NCBI GenBank assembly: GCA_947506075.1
Contig: CANNNN010000001.1
Coordinates: 1-45,288 of the forward strand
DNA: 45,288 bases
Direction of reading: 5' to 3'
DNA from: Methylococcaceae bacterium
Lineage (GTDB): Bacteria; Pseudomonadota; Gammaproteobacteria; Methylococcales; Methylomonadaceae
Made by a program: the position numbers and the translations under genes. Under the pieces are notes generated by a model. The model was not told where the DNA came from. It ran no database searches and saw only the letters and a list, made by a program, of their open reading frames with translations. Shown here one piece after another: positions 17,945 through 26,712 of the stretch (positions are counted from its first letter, which is position 1; every line of letters begins with the position of its first letter).

Positions 17945-18673
17945 TTATTTACGTTCTATTTCTTTAGCCTGAGTCGCTGCGATGACTTTATTAATAACCG
18001 CGCGGCTTTTAAGCGGCTTGCCCTGCAAATAATCATCAATGACATTTCTCATCAATATTTTTGCTTCGCTTAACACCTGAGAATCGGACAATTCCTTGGC
18101 ACTTAAGGCCAACAATGTCTTGCCTGAAAACCGTCCATCCCGAGCTTCAACCGCACCCCACCCTGCCTTGAAGTCATATTTTTTTAATGCTTCGACGGGC
18201 TTTTGTTCATGGTCATAATCCAGCTGCAAACCGTAACCGGCACTGTCCATCAGCCTAAGTTCAAACAAGCGCAAGACGGGTTCAATATTAATGCCATCCG
18301 CTAGAGCCGATAAACATTCATCGTAATAATTGAATACTTCCGGATGAGGATCGTATTTGTGCAAAAAACAACTCACCAGCTCATTAATGTAAAAACCGCA
18401 GTATAGCGCCAGACCCTTGAGGTCCTTAAACGACTGCCTGACTTCGACATGACTTAATGTTTTTAATTCGGCCTTGCCAGCATAGGAAACACTTAGCGGG
18501 ATAAAGGCTTGCAGCAGCCCGGCTGTTTTAGACTTGGCAGCTCGCACACCTTTAGCCAGCAGCGATATCCTGCCGAAATCGCGGGTTAACATATCGATAA
18601 TCAGACTGGTTTCCCGGTATTTGCGCTGCTGTAAAATGAAGGCAGGTTGCAAATAAACAGCAGCTTCAGTCAT
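17945..18673 (-). CDS. recO: DNA repair protein RecO
   Basis: RecO works with RecF and RecR to load RecA on SSB-coated gaps. The 242-residue protein has the N-terminal OB fold (AFILQQRKYRETSLIIDMLT, GRISLLAKGVR) and the helical C-terminal domain (YINELVSCFLHKYDPHPEVF, FELRLMDSAGYGLQLD). The zinc-binding cysteines found in some RecO proteins are absent. The start is placed at the ATG at 18673, overlapping the end of era by eight bases. A longer frame to 18697 exists, but the family begins near MTEAAVYLQPAFIL. Confidence 0.92.
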   Translation of the reverse strand: MTEAAVYLQPAFILQQRKYRETSLIIDMLTRDFGRISLLAKGVRAAKSKTAGLLQAFIPLSVSYAGKAELKTLSHVEVRQSFKDLKGLALYCGFYINELVSCFLHKYDPHPEVFNYYDECLSALADGINIEPVLRLFELRLMDSAGYGLQLDYDHEQKPVEALKKYDFKAGWGAVEARDGRFSGKTLLALSAKELSDSQVLSEAKILMRNVIDDYLQGKPLKSRAVINKVIAATQAKEIERK

Positions 18674-19547
18674 TAAAGCCCAGGCTTTGCAAGGCACGTT
18701 CGCTATCCGACCAACCTTTTTTAACCTTTACCCAAAGCTGCAAGTAAACCTTCTGCCCGAGCAGTTTTTCTATATCCACCCTCGCGTCGGTGCCGACTTT
18801 TTTCAGCATCTCGCCATCCTTACCGATCACAATATTCTTCTGGGTCAAGCGTTCCACCCAGATAATCGCATAGATTTTAGTGATGGCCGGCTTTTCTTCG
18901 TAACGTTCAATTTCTACGGTCAGCGCATAGGGCAGCTCGTCACCCAGACGCCGGGTCAGCTTTTCCCTGACAATCTCAGCGGCTAAAAAACGCTCGGAGC
19001 GGTCGGTCACCTGATCTTCGGGATAGATTAAATCCCGTTCCGGCAATAAGGCCATGATCAATTTTTCGAGCTCTTCGAGATTGGTTCTTTTTAACGCAGA
19101 AATAGGCACCAGGTGTACAAACGGGAATCTGTGCTGAGCCTCGTTAAAGAACGTTAAAATAGCTTCTTTATCGACAACCTTATCAACCTTGTTGGCCGCA
19201 AGTATGACCGGCAAACCAGCCTGCTCCAGTTTTTTAAAGATGACCTCGTCATATTCATGCCAGGACAAGCCATCGATCAACCAGACGATCACATCGACGC
19301 CCAGTAAGGTCGTCTCTGCGGTGCGGTTTAAATACCGATTCAAGGCCCGCTTGTCACTGTTATGCATGCCCGGCGTATCCATATAAATAGCCTGACCAGC
19401 ATCGGTGGTGTTGATGCCTAGAATTCGATGCCGGGTTGTTTGCGGCTTGCGTGACGTGATGCTGATTTTTTGCTTCAACAGATGATTCATCAATGTTGAT
19501 TTACCGACATTGGGGCGCCCAATCAGGGCAACGAAACCACAATTCAT
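18666..19547 (-). CDS. era: GTPase Era
   Basis: Era is a membrane-associated, 16S rRNA-binding GTPase required for 30S maturation. The G domain has G1 GRPNVGKST, G2 in KPQTTRHR, G3 DTPG and G4 NKVD. A C-terminal KH domain follows, with VIGKDGEMLKKVGTDAR. The length of 293 residues is normal. It sits one base after rnc and overlaps recO, the classic rnc-era-recO arrangement coupling two ribosome-maturation functions with recombination. Confidence 0.96.
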   Translation of the reverse strand: MNCGFVALIGRPNVGKSTLMNHLLKQKISITSRKPQTTRHRILGINTTDAGQAIYMDTPGMHNSDKRALNRYLNRTAETTLLGVDVIVWLIDGLSWHEYDEVIFKKLEQAGLPVILAANKVDKVVDKEAILTFFNEAQHRFPFVHLVPISALKRTNLEELEKLIMALLPERDLIYPEDQVTDRSERFLAAEIVREKLTRRLGDELPYALTVEIERYEEKPAITKIYAIIWVERLTQKNIVIGKDGEMLKKVGTDARVDIEKLLGQKVYLQLWVKVKKGWSDSERALQSLGFND

Positions 19548-19548
19548 A

Positions 19549-20232
19549 TTACTTAGTGTCCTTATTTAATAAATCGAGCATATGCTCTGCTGCCGATTGC
19601 TCGGCTTTTTTTCTGGAATTTCCGCTGCCTACACACGATTCAGCTATGGATGACGTGGTACATTTCACTTTGAAATTTTGCTCATGGGCAAGGCCGGACA
19701 TAGTTAATACGGTATACTCCGGCAGCTCCAGTTTTTGGGACTGCATTAACTCCTGTAACTGAGTTTTAGGATCTTTCTGCCAATTTTCCAGAGACAGGCT
19801 TTTCAGTTTTTTTGCAAACATCTGCAAAACCCATTGCTGACAAACATCCATACCCTGATCGTTATACAACGCGCCGATAATGGCTTCCAACGCATCAGAC
19901 AAAATGGAATCACGACGAAATCCACCGCTTTTTAGCTCCCCCGAACCCAGTAACAAATAATCGCCAAACTGATGCATTCTGGCCAACTCTGCCAACGAAC
20001 TCTGATTAACCAGACTCGCTCTTAACCGACTTAACACGCCTTCACAGGCAGCGGGGAATAACTCATACAGCTTCTGGGCGATAACAAAACCCAAAATGGA
20101 GTCCCCCAAAAACTCCAGGCGTTCATTATTGTTCGAACTTGCGCTACGATGCGTTAAAGCCGTGGTAAAAAGCTGGGGATTATTAAAGGTTAGACCAAGC
20201 TTTTTACTTAACTCTTCAGGCTTTTTTATCAC
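19549..20232 (-). CDS. rnc: Ribonuclease III
   Basis: RNase III cleaves double-stranded RNA during rRNA processing and sRNA-mediated decay. The 227-residue protein has the catalytic signature NERLEFLGDSILG, the second acidic cluster SDALEAIIGALYND, and a C-terminal double-stranded RNA-binding domain from about residue 153 (DPKTQLQELMQSQ to SAAEHMLDLL). Its ATG overlaps the stop of the DUF4845 gene by four bases, implying translational coupling. Confidence 0.96.
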   Translation of the reverse strand: MIKKPEELSKKLGLTFNNPQLFTTALTHRSASSNNNERLEFLGDSILGFVIAQKLYELFPAACEGVLSRLRASLVNQSSLAELARMHQFGDYLLLGSGELKSGGFRRDSILSDALEAIIGALYNDQGMDVCQQWVLQMFAKKLKSLSLENWQKDPKTQLQELMQSQKLELPEYTVLTMSGLAHEQNFKVKCTTSSIAESCVGSGNSRKKAEQSAAEHMLDLLNKDTK

Positions 20233-20606
20233 TCCTGGCCAACCTCGAAAGAGTCATGAAACTCAGCCAATGCACTCAGGTTACCGACCAATTTCACGAC
20301 AGTCTCATATTCGATGTCCACTTTCAGATAATTGCCATGTTTGATGATTTTTATATCCTCTGCTTTAACATCATAAACATAATTGATGTTAAAGCGTTTG
20401 CTCAAGCTTTCCCTGATTCCGGCCTCACTAAGCGTTTGAATATCAGGCGTTGCCTTCAAGGCGCTCATAGCGCTGGCCACCTTGTTGTGATCCAGATAAA
20501 TCGGCACTATTTTAAGCGTCAACATCACAAAAAAACCAATCAGCCCCAGAATAAAGATAATCGAAATCAAGGTTAAACCCTGCTGGCGTTTAGACGATAA
20601 ATTCAT
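20229..20606 (-). CDS. DUF4845 single-pass membrane protein
   Basis: This 125-residue protein of the DUF4845 family typically lies between lepB and rnc. The N-terminus has a pilin-like stretch QQGLTLISIIFIL followed by one membrane helix. The rest is a small exported or cytosolic domain (SLSKRFNINYVYDVKAEDIK). The start chosen is the ATG at 20606, preceded by GGAGA at good spacing; the frame remains open to 20636 without a ribosome site. The role is unknown. Its position suggests a link to secretion or envelope biogenesis. Confidence 0.85.
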   Translation of the reverse strand: MNLSSKRQQGLTLISIIFILGLIGFFVMLTLKIVPIYLDHNKVASAMSALKATPDIQTLSEAGIRESLSKRFNINYVYDVKAEDIKIIKHGNYLKVDIEYETVVKLVGNLSALAEFHDSFEVGQE

Positions 20607-20631
20607 TTTTTTCTCCATAAGATGTTTAGTT

Positions 20632-20706
20632 GCCACAGATTAGCAGATGATAAATCGCTTTTTTTGGCTCTGGACATTAAAAAAGTATAATCTGTGAATG
20701 TGTGGC
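20632..20706. repeat. R3 dispersed foldback element, copy 2
   Basis: GCCACAGATTAGCAGAT at the left end pairs imperfectly with AATCTGTGAATGTGTGGC at the right end. It fills the gap between lepB and the DUF4845 gene. Confidence 0.65.
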
Positions 20707-20718
20707 GTTTAAGCGCAA

Positions 20719-21495
20719 TTATTTTATCACTGTGCCGATACGATCCAGACCGACGCCTTTATATTGCCAGTCCCAATTCATCCAGATGAAAAACGCTTGT
20801 CCGACCAGATTTTCTTCAGGAACCGTGCCCCAATAGCGGCTGTCATTACTGTTATCGCGGTTATCGCCCATCACAAAATAACTACCCTTGGGCACCACAT
20901 AAACGCCTTCGGCAGACGCTGCGCCATTTCTGATCAGAATATTGTGCTCGACACTGATCAAGTCTTCGGCAATCAGTTCATTTCCGGTCATATCCGCGCC
21001 TTGACCTACACCCTGGTAACGACCCAAAGAAACCTGATTGATGGCCTCGCCATTGATATGCAGCTTTTTATCATAATAGGCGACTTTGTCGCCCGGCAGG
21101 CCGATCACCCGCTTGATATAATCGACGGTCGGGTCTTTCGGATAACGAAACACGACGATATCGCCGCGTTTGGGCTCATTCAACTCAATGATTTTTTTAT
21201 TGATAACCGGCAAGCGTATGCCGTAGGTAAATTTATTAACCAGAATAAAATCGCCTATCAATAGGGTCGGCATCATCGACGCCGAAGGTATCCGAAAAGG
21301 CTCGGCTATGAAGGATCGCAGCAATAGCACAACCAACACCACCGGAAAAAAAGACCGCGCATACTCTACCAGTATCGGTTCATTTTCTTCATCGAACTCG
21401 GCTCCGTTGGCTTTAAGTACTAACAAATATCCGCCCCACACGACACCGGTGACCAGCGTGGCGACGGCAAGAAAAAAAGAAAAATCGTAGTCCAT
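20719..21495 (-). CDS. lepB: Signal peptidase I
   Basis: Leader peptidase removes signal peptides at the periplasmic face of the inner membrane. The 258-residue protein has two N-terminal membrane helices (about 7-27 and 48-64). The catalytic Ser73 is in PSASMMPTL and the general-base Lys128 in VDYIKRVIGLPGD. The later box GDNRDNSNDSRYWG is also present. Downstream of lepA, as in E. coli. Confidence 0.96.
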   Translation of the reverse strand: MDYDFSFFLAVATLVTGVVWGGYLLVLKANGAEFDEENEPILVEYARSFFPVVLVVLLLRSFIAEPFRIPSASMMPTLLIGDFILVNKFTYGIRLPVINKKIIELNEPKRGDIVVFRYPKDPTVDYIKRVIGLPGDKVAYYDKKLHINGEAINQVSLGRYQGVGQGADMTGNELIAEDLISVEHNILIRNGAASAEGVYVVPKGSYFVMGDNRDNSNDSRYWGTVPEENLVGQAFFIWMNWDWQYKGVGLDRIGTVIK

Positions 21496-21556
21496 GGTAA
21501 ATTTAGATTAAAGGTTGATGACGGGGAAATTAGTCGTAATGAGCTGGTATTTTATC

Positions 21557-21636
21557 GCCATAGATTCACAGATTAAACTTACGAAATACTTAGAATTATC
21601 CATAAAAGTCATTTTTATAATCTGCGAATCTGTGAC
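21557..21636. repeat. R3 dispersed foldback element, copy 3
   Basis: GCCATAGATTCACAGATTA on the left pairs with TAATCTGCGAATCTGTG on the right with few mismatches. It lies between lepA and lepB. Confidence 0.65.
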
Positions 21637-21659
21637 GATTTGTCTTAACTGCTGAGTCT

Positions 21660-23459
21660 TTATTCTTTGTTAAGCTGCAAAACGGCCAGAAACGCTTCTT
21701 GGGGTATTTCAATATTGCCGACCTGTTTCATGCGCTTTTTACCGGCTTTTTGTTTTTCCAGCAATTTTTTCTTACGGCTAATATCGCCGCCATAACATTT
21801 TGCGATCACATTTTTCCGCATCGCTTTAACGGTGGATCTGGCAATCACCTTGGAACCGATAGCCGCCTGTATCGCAACCTCATACATTTGCCGTGGAATC
21901 AGTTCCTGCATCTTTTCGACCAGATCCCTGCCCCGATTATTGCTGAGATCACGATGCACGATGATCGATAAGGCATCGACTTTTTCGGCATTGATCAACA
22001 CATCCAGCTTGACCAAATCAGCCGGCTGAAAACGCAAGAACTCATAATCAAATGACGCAAAGCCCCGACTGACCGACTTTAAACGATCGAAGAAATCCAG
22101 CACCACTTCGCTCATCGGCATTTCATAATGCAAGGATACTTGCCGACCTACATACTGCATGTCTTTCTGCACGCCGCGCTTTTCTATGCACAAAGTAATC
22201 ACACCGCCCAGATAAGCCTGCGGAACCAGGATATTGGCCCGGATGATAGGTTCCCTGATTTCCTTGATAGTGCCCATGTCGGGCAGTTTGGCCGGATTAT
22301 CGATCATCAGAATCTGGTCATTATGGGTAATGACCTCATAGATAACGGTAGGCGCGGTGGTGATCAGATCGACATCGTATTCCCGCTCCAAACGCTCCTG
22401 CACAATCTCCATGTGCAGCATGCCGAGAAATCCGCAACGGAAACCAAAGCCCAAGGCCTGAGAGGTTTCCGGCTCGAAATATAACGATGCATCATTGAGA
22501 TTTAACTTATTCAACGCCTCGCGCAAACCTTCATAATGATCCGAGCTGACCGGATACAGGCCGGCGAAAACGCGCGCTTGTACTTTTTTAAATCCGGTCA
22601 GCGGATCAGAAGCCGGATTATCCGACCAGGTAATCGTATCGCCGACCGGCGCACCGAAAATATCCTTAATACCGGCGACGACATAACCGACTTCGCCGGT
22701 ATTTAAAATGTCTTTTTCCAGCCGCTTGGGTGTAAAGACGCCGACTTTCTCGGCGATAAAGGACTTGCCGGTGGACATGATGGTAATCTTTTGCTTGCGG
22801 CGGATGCTGCCATGCATAATCCTGACCAGCGACACCACGCCCAGATAACTGTCAAACCAGGAATCGATAATCAAGGCCTGCAATGGCCCGTCAATATTTC
22901 CTTGCGGCGGCGGAACTTTAAGTACCAGTTGTTCCAGCACATCCTGAACGCCCAAGCCGGTTTTTGCGCTGATCATCAGCGCCTCGTCGGCGGCAATACC
23001 GATCACTTCTTCAATTTCGGCCAGCACCCGCTCGGGTTCGGCAGAGGGTAAATCAATTTTATTCAGCACCGGCACTACTTCCAGACCCTGCTCTATCGCG
23101 GTATAGCAGTTGGCTACGCTTTGCGCCTCAACGCCCTGAGCCGCATCGACGACCAGCAGCGCACCTTCACAGGCGGCTAATGACCGGGAAACCTCATAAG
23201 AAAAATCGACATGGCCGGGGGTATCGATGAAATTCAGCTGATAGGTTTCACCGTCTTTTGCCTTAAAGTCCAGCGTGACGCTCTGCGCCTTAATCGTGAT
23301 GCCGCGCTCTTTTTCAATATCCATAGAATCAAGCACTTGGGCTGACATTTCCCTATCGCTTAAGCCCCCACATATTTGTATAAAACGATCAGCCAGCGTA
23401 GATTTACCATGATCGATATGCGCGATAATGGAAAAGTTTCTTATATGTTTTAAATCCAC
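21660..23459 (-). CDS. lepA: Elongation factor 4 (LepA), ribosome-associated GTPase
   Basis: LepA is a translational GTPase that binds elongating ribosomes and affects 30S biogenesis. The 599-residue protein has G1 AHIDHGKS, the switch I Thr in ERGITIKAQ, G3 DTPGHVD, G4 NKID and G5 SAKTG. EF-G-like domains follow, and the unique LepA C-terminal domain ends the protein (GGDISRKKKLLEKQKAGKKRMKQ split over its basic tail). It heads the lepA-lepB-DUF4845-rnc-era-recO-pdxJ block. Confidence 0.97.
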   Translation of the reverse strand: MDLKHIRNFSIIAHIDHGKSTLADRFIQICGGLSDREMSAQVLDSMDIEKERGITIKAQSVTLDFKAKDGETYQLNFIDTPGHVDFSYEVSRSLAACEGALLVVDAAQGVEAQSVANCYTAIEQGLEVVPVLNKIDLPSAEPERVLAEIEEVIGIAADEALMISAKTGLGVQDVLEQLVLKVPPPQGNIDGPLQALIIDSWFDSYLGVVSLVRIMHGSIRRKQKITIMSTGKSFIAEKVGVFTPKRLEKDILNTGEVGYVVAGIKDIFGAPVGDTITWSDNPASDPLTGFKKVQARVFAGLYPVSSDHYEGLREALNKLNLNDASLYFEPETSQALGFGFRCGFLGMLHMEIVQERLEREYDVDLITTAPTVIYEVITHNDQILMIDNPAKLPDMGTIKEIREPIIRANILVPQAYLGGVITLCIEKRGVQKDMQYVGRQVSLHYEMPMSEVVLDFFDRLKSVSRGFASFDYEFLRFQPADLVKLDVLINAEKVDALSIIVHRDLSNNRGRDLVEKMQELIPRQMYEVAIQAAIGSKVIARSTVKAMRKNVIAKCYGGDISRKKKLLEKQKAGKKRMKQVGNIEIPQEAFLAVLQLNKE

Positions 23460-23493
23460 TGTATTTCAACTTGTTATGATAGTGTTAATGCCC

Positions 23494-23511
23494 AGTGCAA
23501 AACCTTGCACT
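23494..23511. other. Short hairpin upstream of lepA
   Basis: AGTGCAA and TTGCACT form a perfect 7-bp stem with loop AACC about 35 bases upstream of the lepA start. No T-run follows. It could be part of the lepA leader or the 3' end of the upstream transcript. Confidence 0.35.
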
Positions 23512-23555
23512 CTGGTGTTTGGCGTGCATTGTAACAGAAGAAGGCGGCACACGCC

Positions 23556-24347
23556 CTACTCGGCCGAAGCAGTATCGAACGCAACGCCCAGCCAGCTGTA
23601 TATCCGCTTGACCAGCAAGCCTTCGTCATGGAGATAAGCATGGCCTTCATCATTGATTTTAATCTGCCGGTAACCGGTATTTTCTTTTGCCGAAACGCGC
23701 CTGTCCCTGGCACTGCCTGTTACATCCGACACGTCTAATGCGCCATAAATATCCAGCATCGGAATCTTGACCTGCTTTAGCAATTCCAGCGTTTGGGCAA
23801 CCTTGTTTTCGGTTTTCGGCACCGGCAAACTGATGGCCACCAGTGCTTTAATATCCGCCGCCTGTTCACTCAGCGCGTAAAGCCCCATCAGTCCACCCAA
23901 ACCATAACCGACCACGACAATGTTTTCTGCACCGTTGCTCTTTGCATAGTCAATTCCGGCCTTAACCCGCGCCGACGCCTCCGCAAACAACGCATAATAA
24001 TCTTCATCGCCGGCGCCAGCTTCCCTAAGCGGCATTTGCAAGGACAGGGTTGCCCAGTCATGGCCGGGTAAAAAGACCCTCAAGCCGTAAATCAGTTGCT
24101 GCTGATTGGGATGCCCATCCCTATCGTGCAGAATGATAACAGCCCCCTTGCTGGTGACCTTTTCTGTTTGGGTATAAAGTCCGAGAAATTTAGTTCCGCC
24201 CGATTCCAGCCAGACAGCCTTGCCGATAGCCAGGGTCTTGTTAATGCTATCGGCAAAGTCGGCTTCCCGCTTTTGATTACTGCCCAGGCACACGCCAACC
24301 AGGAACGGGGTTATGCAACATAAAAAAACGAAAGACCTGAACTTCAT
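23556..24347 (-). CDS. DUF3530-like alpha/beta-hydrolase fold protein, exported
   Basis: The 263-residue protein starts with a signal-like hydrophobic stretch (FVFLCCITPFLVGVCLG). It has an alpha/beta-hydrolase core: strand and oxyanion region GAVIILHDRDGHPN, a nucleophile-elbow position reading GYGLGG rather than GxSxG, and late Asp/His regions (MLDIYGALD, NDEGHAYLHD). The catalytic Ser is thus replaced by Gly, as I recall for DUF3530 relatives, so enzymatic activity is uncertain. Its start overlaps the AI-2E family permease stop by four bases, so the two are co-translated. Confidence 0.75.
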   Translation of the reverse strand: MKFRSFVFLCCITPFLVGVCLGSNQKREADFADSINKTLAIGKAVWLESGGTKFLGLYTQTEKVTSKGAVIILHDRDGHPNQQQLIYGLRVFLPGHDWATLSLQMPLREAGAGDEDYYALFAEASARVKAGIDYAKSNGAENIVVVGYGLGGLMGLYALSEQAADIKALVAISLPVPKTENKVAQTLELLKQVKIPMLDIYGALDVSDVTGSARDRRVSAKENTGYRQIKINDEGHAYLHDEGLLVKRIYSWLGVAFDTASAE

Positions 24348-25405
24348 TCCCGACCGTAAAAATCGCTGTATCGATATACATCATGCGCATGCCTTAGCAA
24401 CACCATAATGACCGATGCAACGGGCAAGGCCAGCAAAATCCCCAAAAAGCCAAATAACTGGCCGCCGGCCAATACCGCAAACATCACCGCGACCGGATGT
24501 AAGCCGATTTTATCGCCCACCAGCATCGGCGTTAACAGCATACCTTCCAGAGATTGGCCAACAACAAATACGATAACAACCGGCAGCAAATCAATGAGCT
24601 GATGAAACTGAACCAAGGCCGCGATACAGGCTGTAACGATGCCGACGATGGAGCCCAGATAAGGCACAAAACTGACCAGACCGGCCAACATACCGATCAA
24701 CAAAGCCAAATCGAGGCCGGTCATCCACAAGCCAACACTATAAATATAACCTAAGGCGAGCATCACATAAAACTGACCCCGGACAAATGCCCCCAACACC
24801 GTATCCACTTCGCCAGCCAGCTTGGATACAGTAGGCGCAACACGCCGGGGCAATAAATCATGGGCCTTGCCGACTAGACTATCCCAATCGCGCAACAAAT
24901 AGAACGTGACCACCGGAATTAACAGCAGATTCATCAGCCATTCGGCTATCACCCCGCCGGAATGCGAAACCGAGCTCATTAAGCTCGCGGCAATTCCGCC
25001 CGCCTGCTCCCAGTGGCTTTTAATCAGACCAACAATCTGAGTGAGGTTAACCGGCCTTAAGCCTAAATGAAATCGCCGCTGTAGCCAGGGTATGACGATT
25101 TCATTCAAGCCTGCGACATAGGCAGGCAGGTTGGACAGGAAATTTTCGACCTGAAGCTCCAATAGAGGAATCAGCAGTAGTAAAACTAGCCCAAAAACCA
25201 GCGTCATCACCGAAAAAACCACCAATACCGCGTTGGTTCGGGATAGACGATAGGTTTCCAGTTTATCGGTTAACGGATCGCCCAAATAAGCCAGCATCGC
25301 CGCAAACGAAAACGGCATCAACACCGGAGCCAACAAGTAAACCAGCCCGGCTGAGCCCGAGAGAAAAGCAACGATTAGCCATTTTTGTGAATCGGTCATT
25401 ACCAA
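24344..25405 (-). CDS. AI-2E family transporter (PerM/YdiK-like permease)
   Basis: This 353-residue polytopic protein has about eight membrane helices and the family's central amphipathic region (NEIVIPWLQRRFHLG). The conserved C-terminal half has FVPYLGSIVG, VFVVGQSLEGMLLTPMLVGD, IGLHPVAVMFAVLAGGQLFG and LLALPVASV. Members have been linked to AI-2 export, Na+/H+ antiport or unknown export roles; nothing here decides among them. It overlaps the following hydrolase-like gene by ATGA. Confidence 0.88.
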   Translation of the reverse strand: MVMTDSQKWLIVAFLSGSAGLVYLLAPVLMPFSFAAMLAYLGDPLTDKLETYRLSRTNAVLVVFSVMTLVFGLVLLLLIPLLELQVENFLSNLPAYVAGLNEIVIPWLQRRFHLGLRPVNLTQIVGLIKSHWEQAGGIAASLMSSVSHSGGVIAEWLMNLLLIPVVTFYLLRDWDSLVGKAHDLLPRRVAPTVSKLAGEVDTVLGAFVRGQFYVMLALGYIYSVGLWMTGLDLALLIGMLAGLVSFVPYLGSIVGIVTACIAALVQFHQLIDLLPVVIVFVVGQSLEGMLLTPMLVGDKIGLHPVAVMFAVLAGGQLFGFLGILLALPVASVIMVLLRHAHDVYRYSDFYGRE

Positions 25406-25432
25406 GCCTTGTTCAATAGGTATCTGTGTCCA

Positions 25433-25606
25433 TCAGTCACCACTACAACCTGATGAATCGCCGGAACAACCTGAATCCGATGTATTGCTAGAACTATCGG
25501 AACAACAGCCGATATCACTGGCGCAATAAGCGCCCGCTGTAGTCCGCTTACAATCTAACTGATAGATAAACAAGCCAATGTAGTGCGCCACCATTAGTCG
25601 ACACAT
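25433..25606 (-). CDS. Possible small Cys/Ser/Gly-rich protein
   Basis: A 57-codon frame (ATG at 25606, or 25594 for 53 codons) encodes a short hydrophobic start (MVAHYIGLFIYQLDC). A strikingly biased tail follows, with seven Cys between residues 19 and 54, reading SGCSGDSSGCSGD at the end. Such a bias is unlikely from random DNA. There is no good ribosome site, and an inverted repeat (CAAGCCAATGT / ACATCGGCTTG, 25571-25612) covers the start. A competing frame from an ATG at 25625 (MSFLQADVSTNGGALHW) ends after 25 codons. A frameshifted remnant of a larger membrane protein is possible. Confidence 0.35.
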   Translation of the reverse strand: MCRLMVAHYIGLFIYQLDCKRTTAGAYCASDIGCCSDSSSNTSDSGCSGDSSGCSGD

Positions 25607-25634
25607 CGGCTTGTAAAAAAGACATCTCTAACGA

Positions 25635-25970
25635 TTAGCTTGCAAAAATAACAGCAGTAACCGCCGCCGTTATAGCCGCTAAGATTAGCGCTATCAGCAT
25701 AAGGTTTTTTCTGGTACTGAACAGGCCGGCGGACTTGTCTTCGAGAATTTCCACGCCGTCAATATAGGCATTAATCGCTTTGTACTTGCCGCGATTGTCT
25801 CTTGCAACCTGGTAATAAATAACATCCCCGGACACCGGGCGACGACTTGTACCCTTTAATGCCGAAATATGGATAAAAATATCTTTTCCACCATCATCCG
25901 GACTAATAAAGCCAAAGCCCCGATCTTCTTTCCATGTTTTTAAAGCTCCCTTAATCATTGTTTTTGTCAT
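25635..25970 (-). CDS. Cold-shock-domain protein with C-terminal membrane anchor
   Basis: Residues 5-70 form an OB-fold cold-shock domain with RNP1-like DRGFGFISPDDGGKDIFIH, binding single-stranded RNA or DNA. Residues 88-109 form one hydrophobic helix (LMLIALILAAITAAVTAVIF). The layout resembles CSD-DUF1294 membrane proteins, but with only one helix (111 residues). It may tether RNA binding to the membrane; that is inference. ATG at 25970 is used; an in-frame ATG four codons later is possible. Confidence 0.85.
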   Translation of the reverse strand: MTKTMIKGALKTWKEDRGFGFISPDDGGKDIFIHISALKGTSRRPVSGDVIYYQVARDNRGKYKAINAYIDGVEILEDKSAGLFSTRKNLMLIALILAAITAAVTAVIFAS

Positions 25971-26129
25971 ATTAATTTCATTATTGTTATTTTTAGCCTT
26001 AGCGACATGACGGCAGCTTAAGGGGCCTTAGTCTTGTGCTACTTGTGGTATTCGTGTTTTACAGCTGTTTAGTAGGCAACGCATGTTTCAAGGAAAAACA
26101 TCGCCAAATTATCTTAAGCGGTTCCCAGC

Positions 26130-26187
26130 AAAAAAAATACCCCCTACTGGAGCCCAGATTTTTCCTGTGCTCCAGTAGGCTAGGTAT
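26130..26187 (-). terminator. Intrinsic terminator for the 26249-26614 gene
   Basis: On the minus strand an 11-bp perfect stem (CCTACTGGAGC at 26143-26153 against 26169-26179) is extended by an outer ATACC/GGTAT pair. It is followed directly by eight U residues (26137-26130). It lies about 60 bases beyond the stop codon of the upstream gene. Confidence 0.85.
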
Positions 26188-26248
26188 TTAATTTTCAGCT
26201 GTTATATTTATGTAAGTTGCCCAACCGGATTCCCATTCAAGCTGGTAT

Positions 26249-26614
26249 TTATTTCTTTATGATGACTTTATCATCAATGATCAGCTCCGATATCCCACCC
26301 AGAGACGCTCGCAAGGTACACGATGCGTTTTTGAATCCGCCCTTGCCAGCATTTTCACCGACCCACTTCATCGTCAGATAAGTTTCCTTATCACTCTCGG
26401 TTTCAGACGTCAGAAACACCTGCTCTCCGGTTACCTCTTTAATTTTCTGAGGGCATTTTTCGTTTGCCATCATTTGCATCGCAACCATACCCCTAATCTG
26501 TGCCGCCGCTTCCATTTGTTCCGGCGTTTGATCCTCTTTACTTAAACCAACTAAAACAAAGCCCATTATAAAAACAGCAGCAACAGCCAACATGATTTTT
26601 TGTGTTTCAGACAT
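26249..26614 (-). CDS. Hypothetical single-pass membrane or exported protein
   Basis: This 121-residue protein has one N-terminal hydrophobic helix (IMLAVAAVFIMGFVLVGL) and a small domain with two Cys (NEKCPQKI and NASCTLRA) that could form a periplasmic disulfide. The first helix may be an anchor or an uncleaved signal. GGAGAAGAG lies just upstream of the ATG, and a strong terminator follows, so it is a monocistronic expressed gene. I do not recognise the family. Confidence 0.75.
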   Translation of the reverse strand: MSETQKIMLAVAAVFIMGFVLVGLSKEDQTPEQMEAAAQIRGMVAMQMMANEKCPQKIKEVTGEQVFLTSETESDKETYLTMKWVGENAGKGGFKNASCTLRASLGGISELIIDDKVIIKK

Positions 26615-26712
26615 TTCTCTTCTCCTTGCTGTGATAATCGTCGATCATTTTACAGCTTGCTCGAATATTTACCCTAAAATACTTATAAACTGTCCGACTA
26701 GGGTAATACTGT

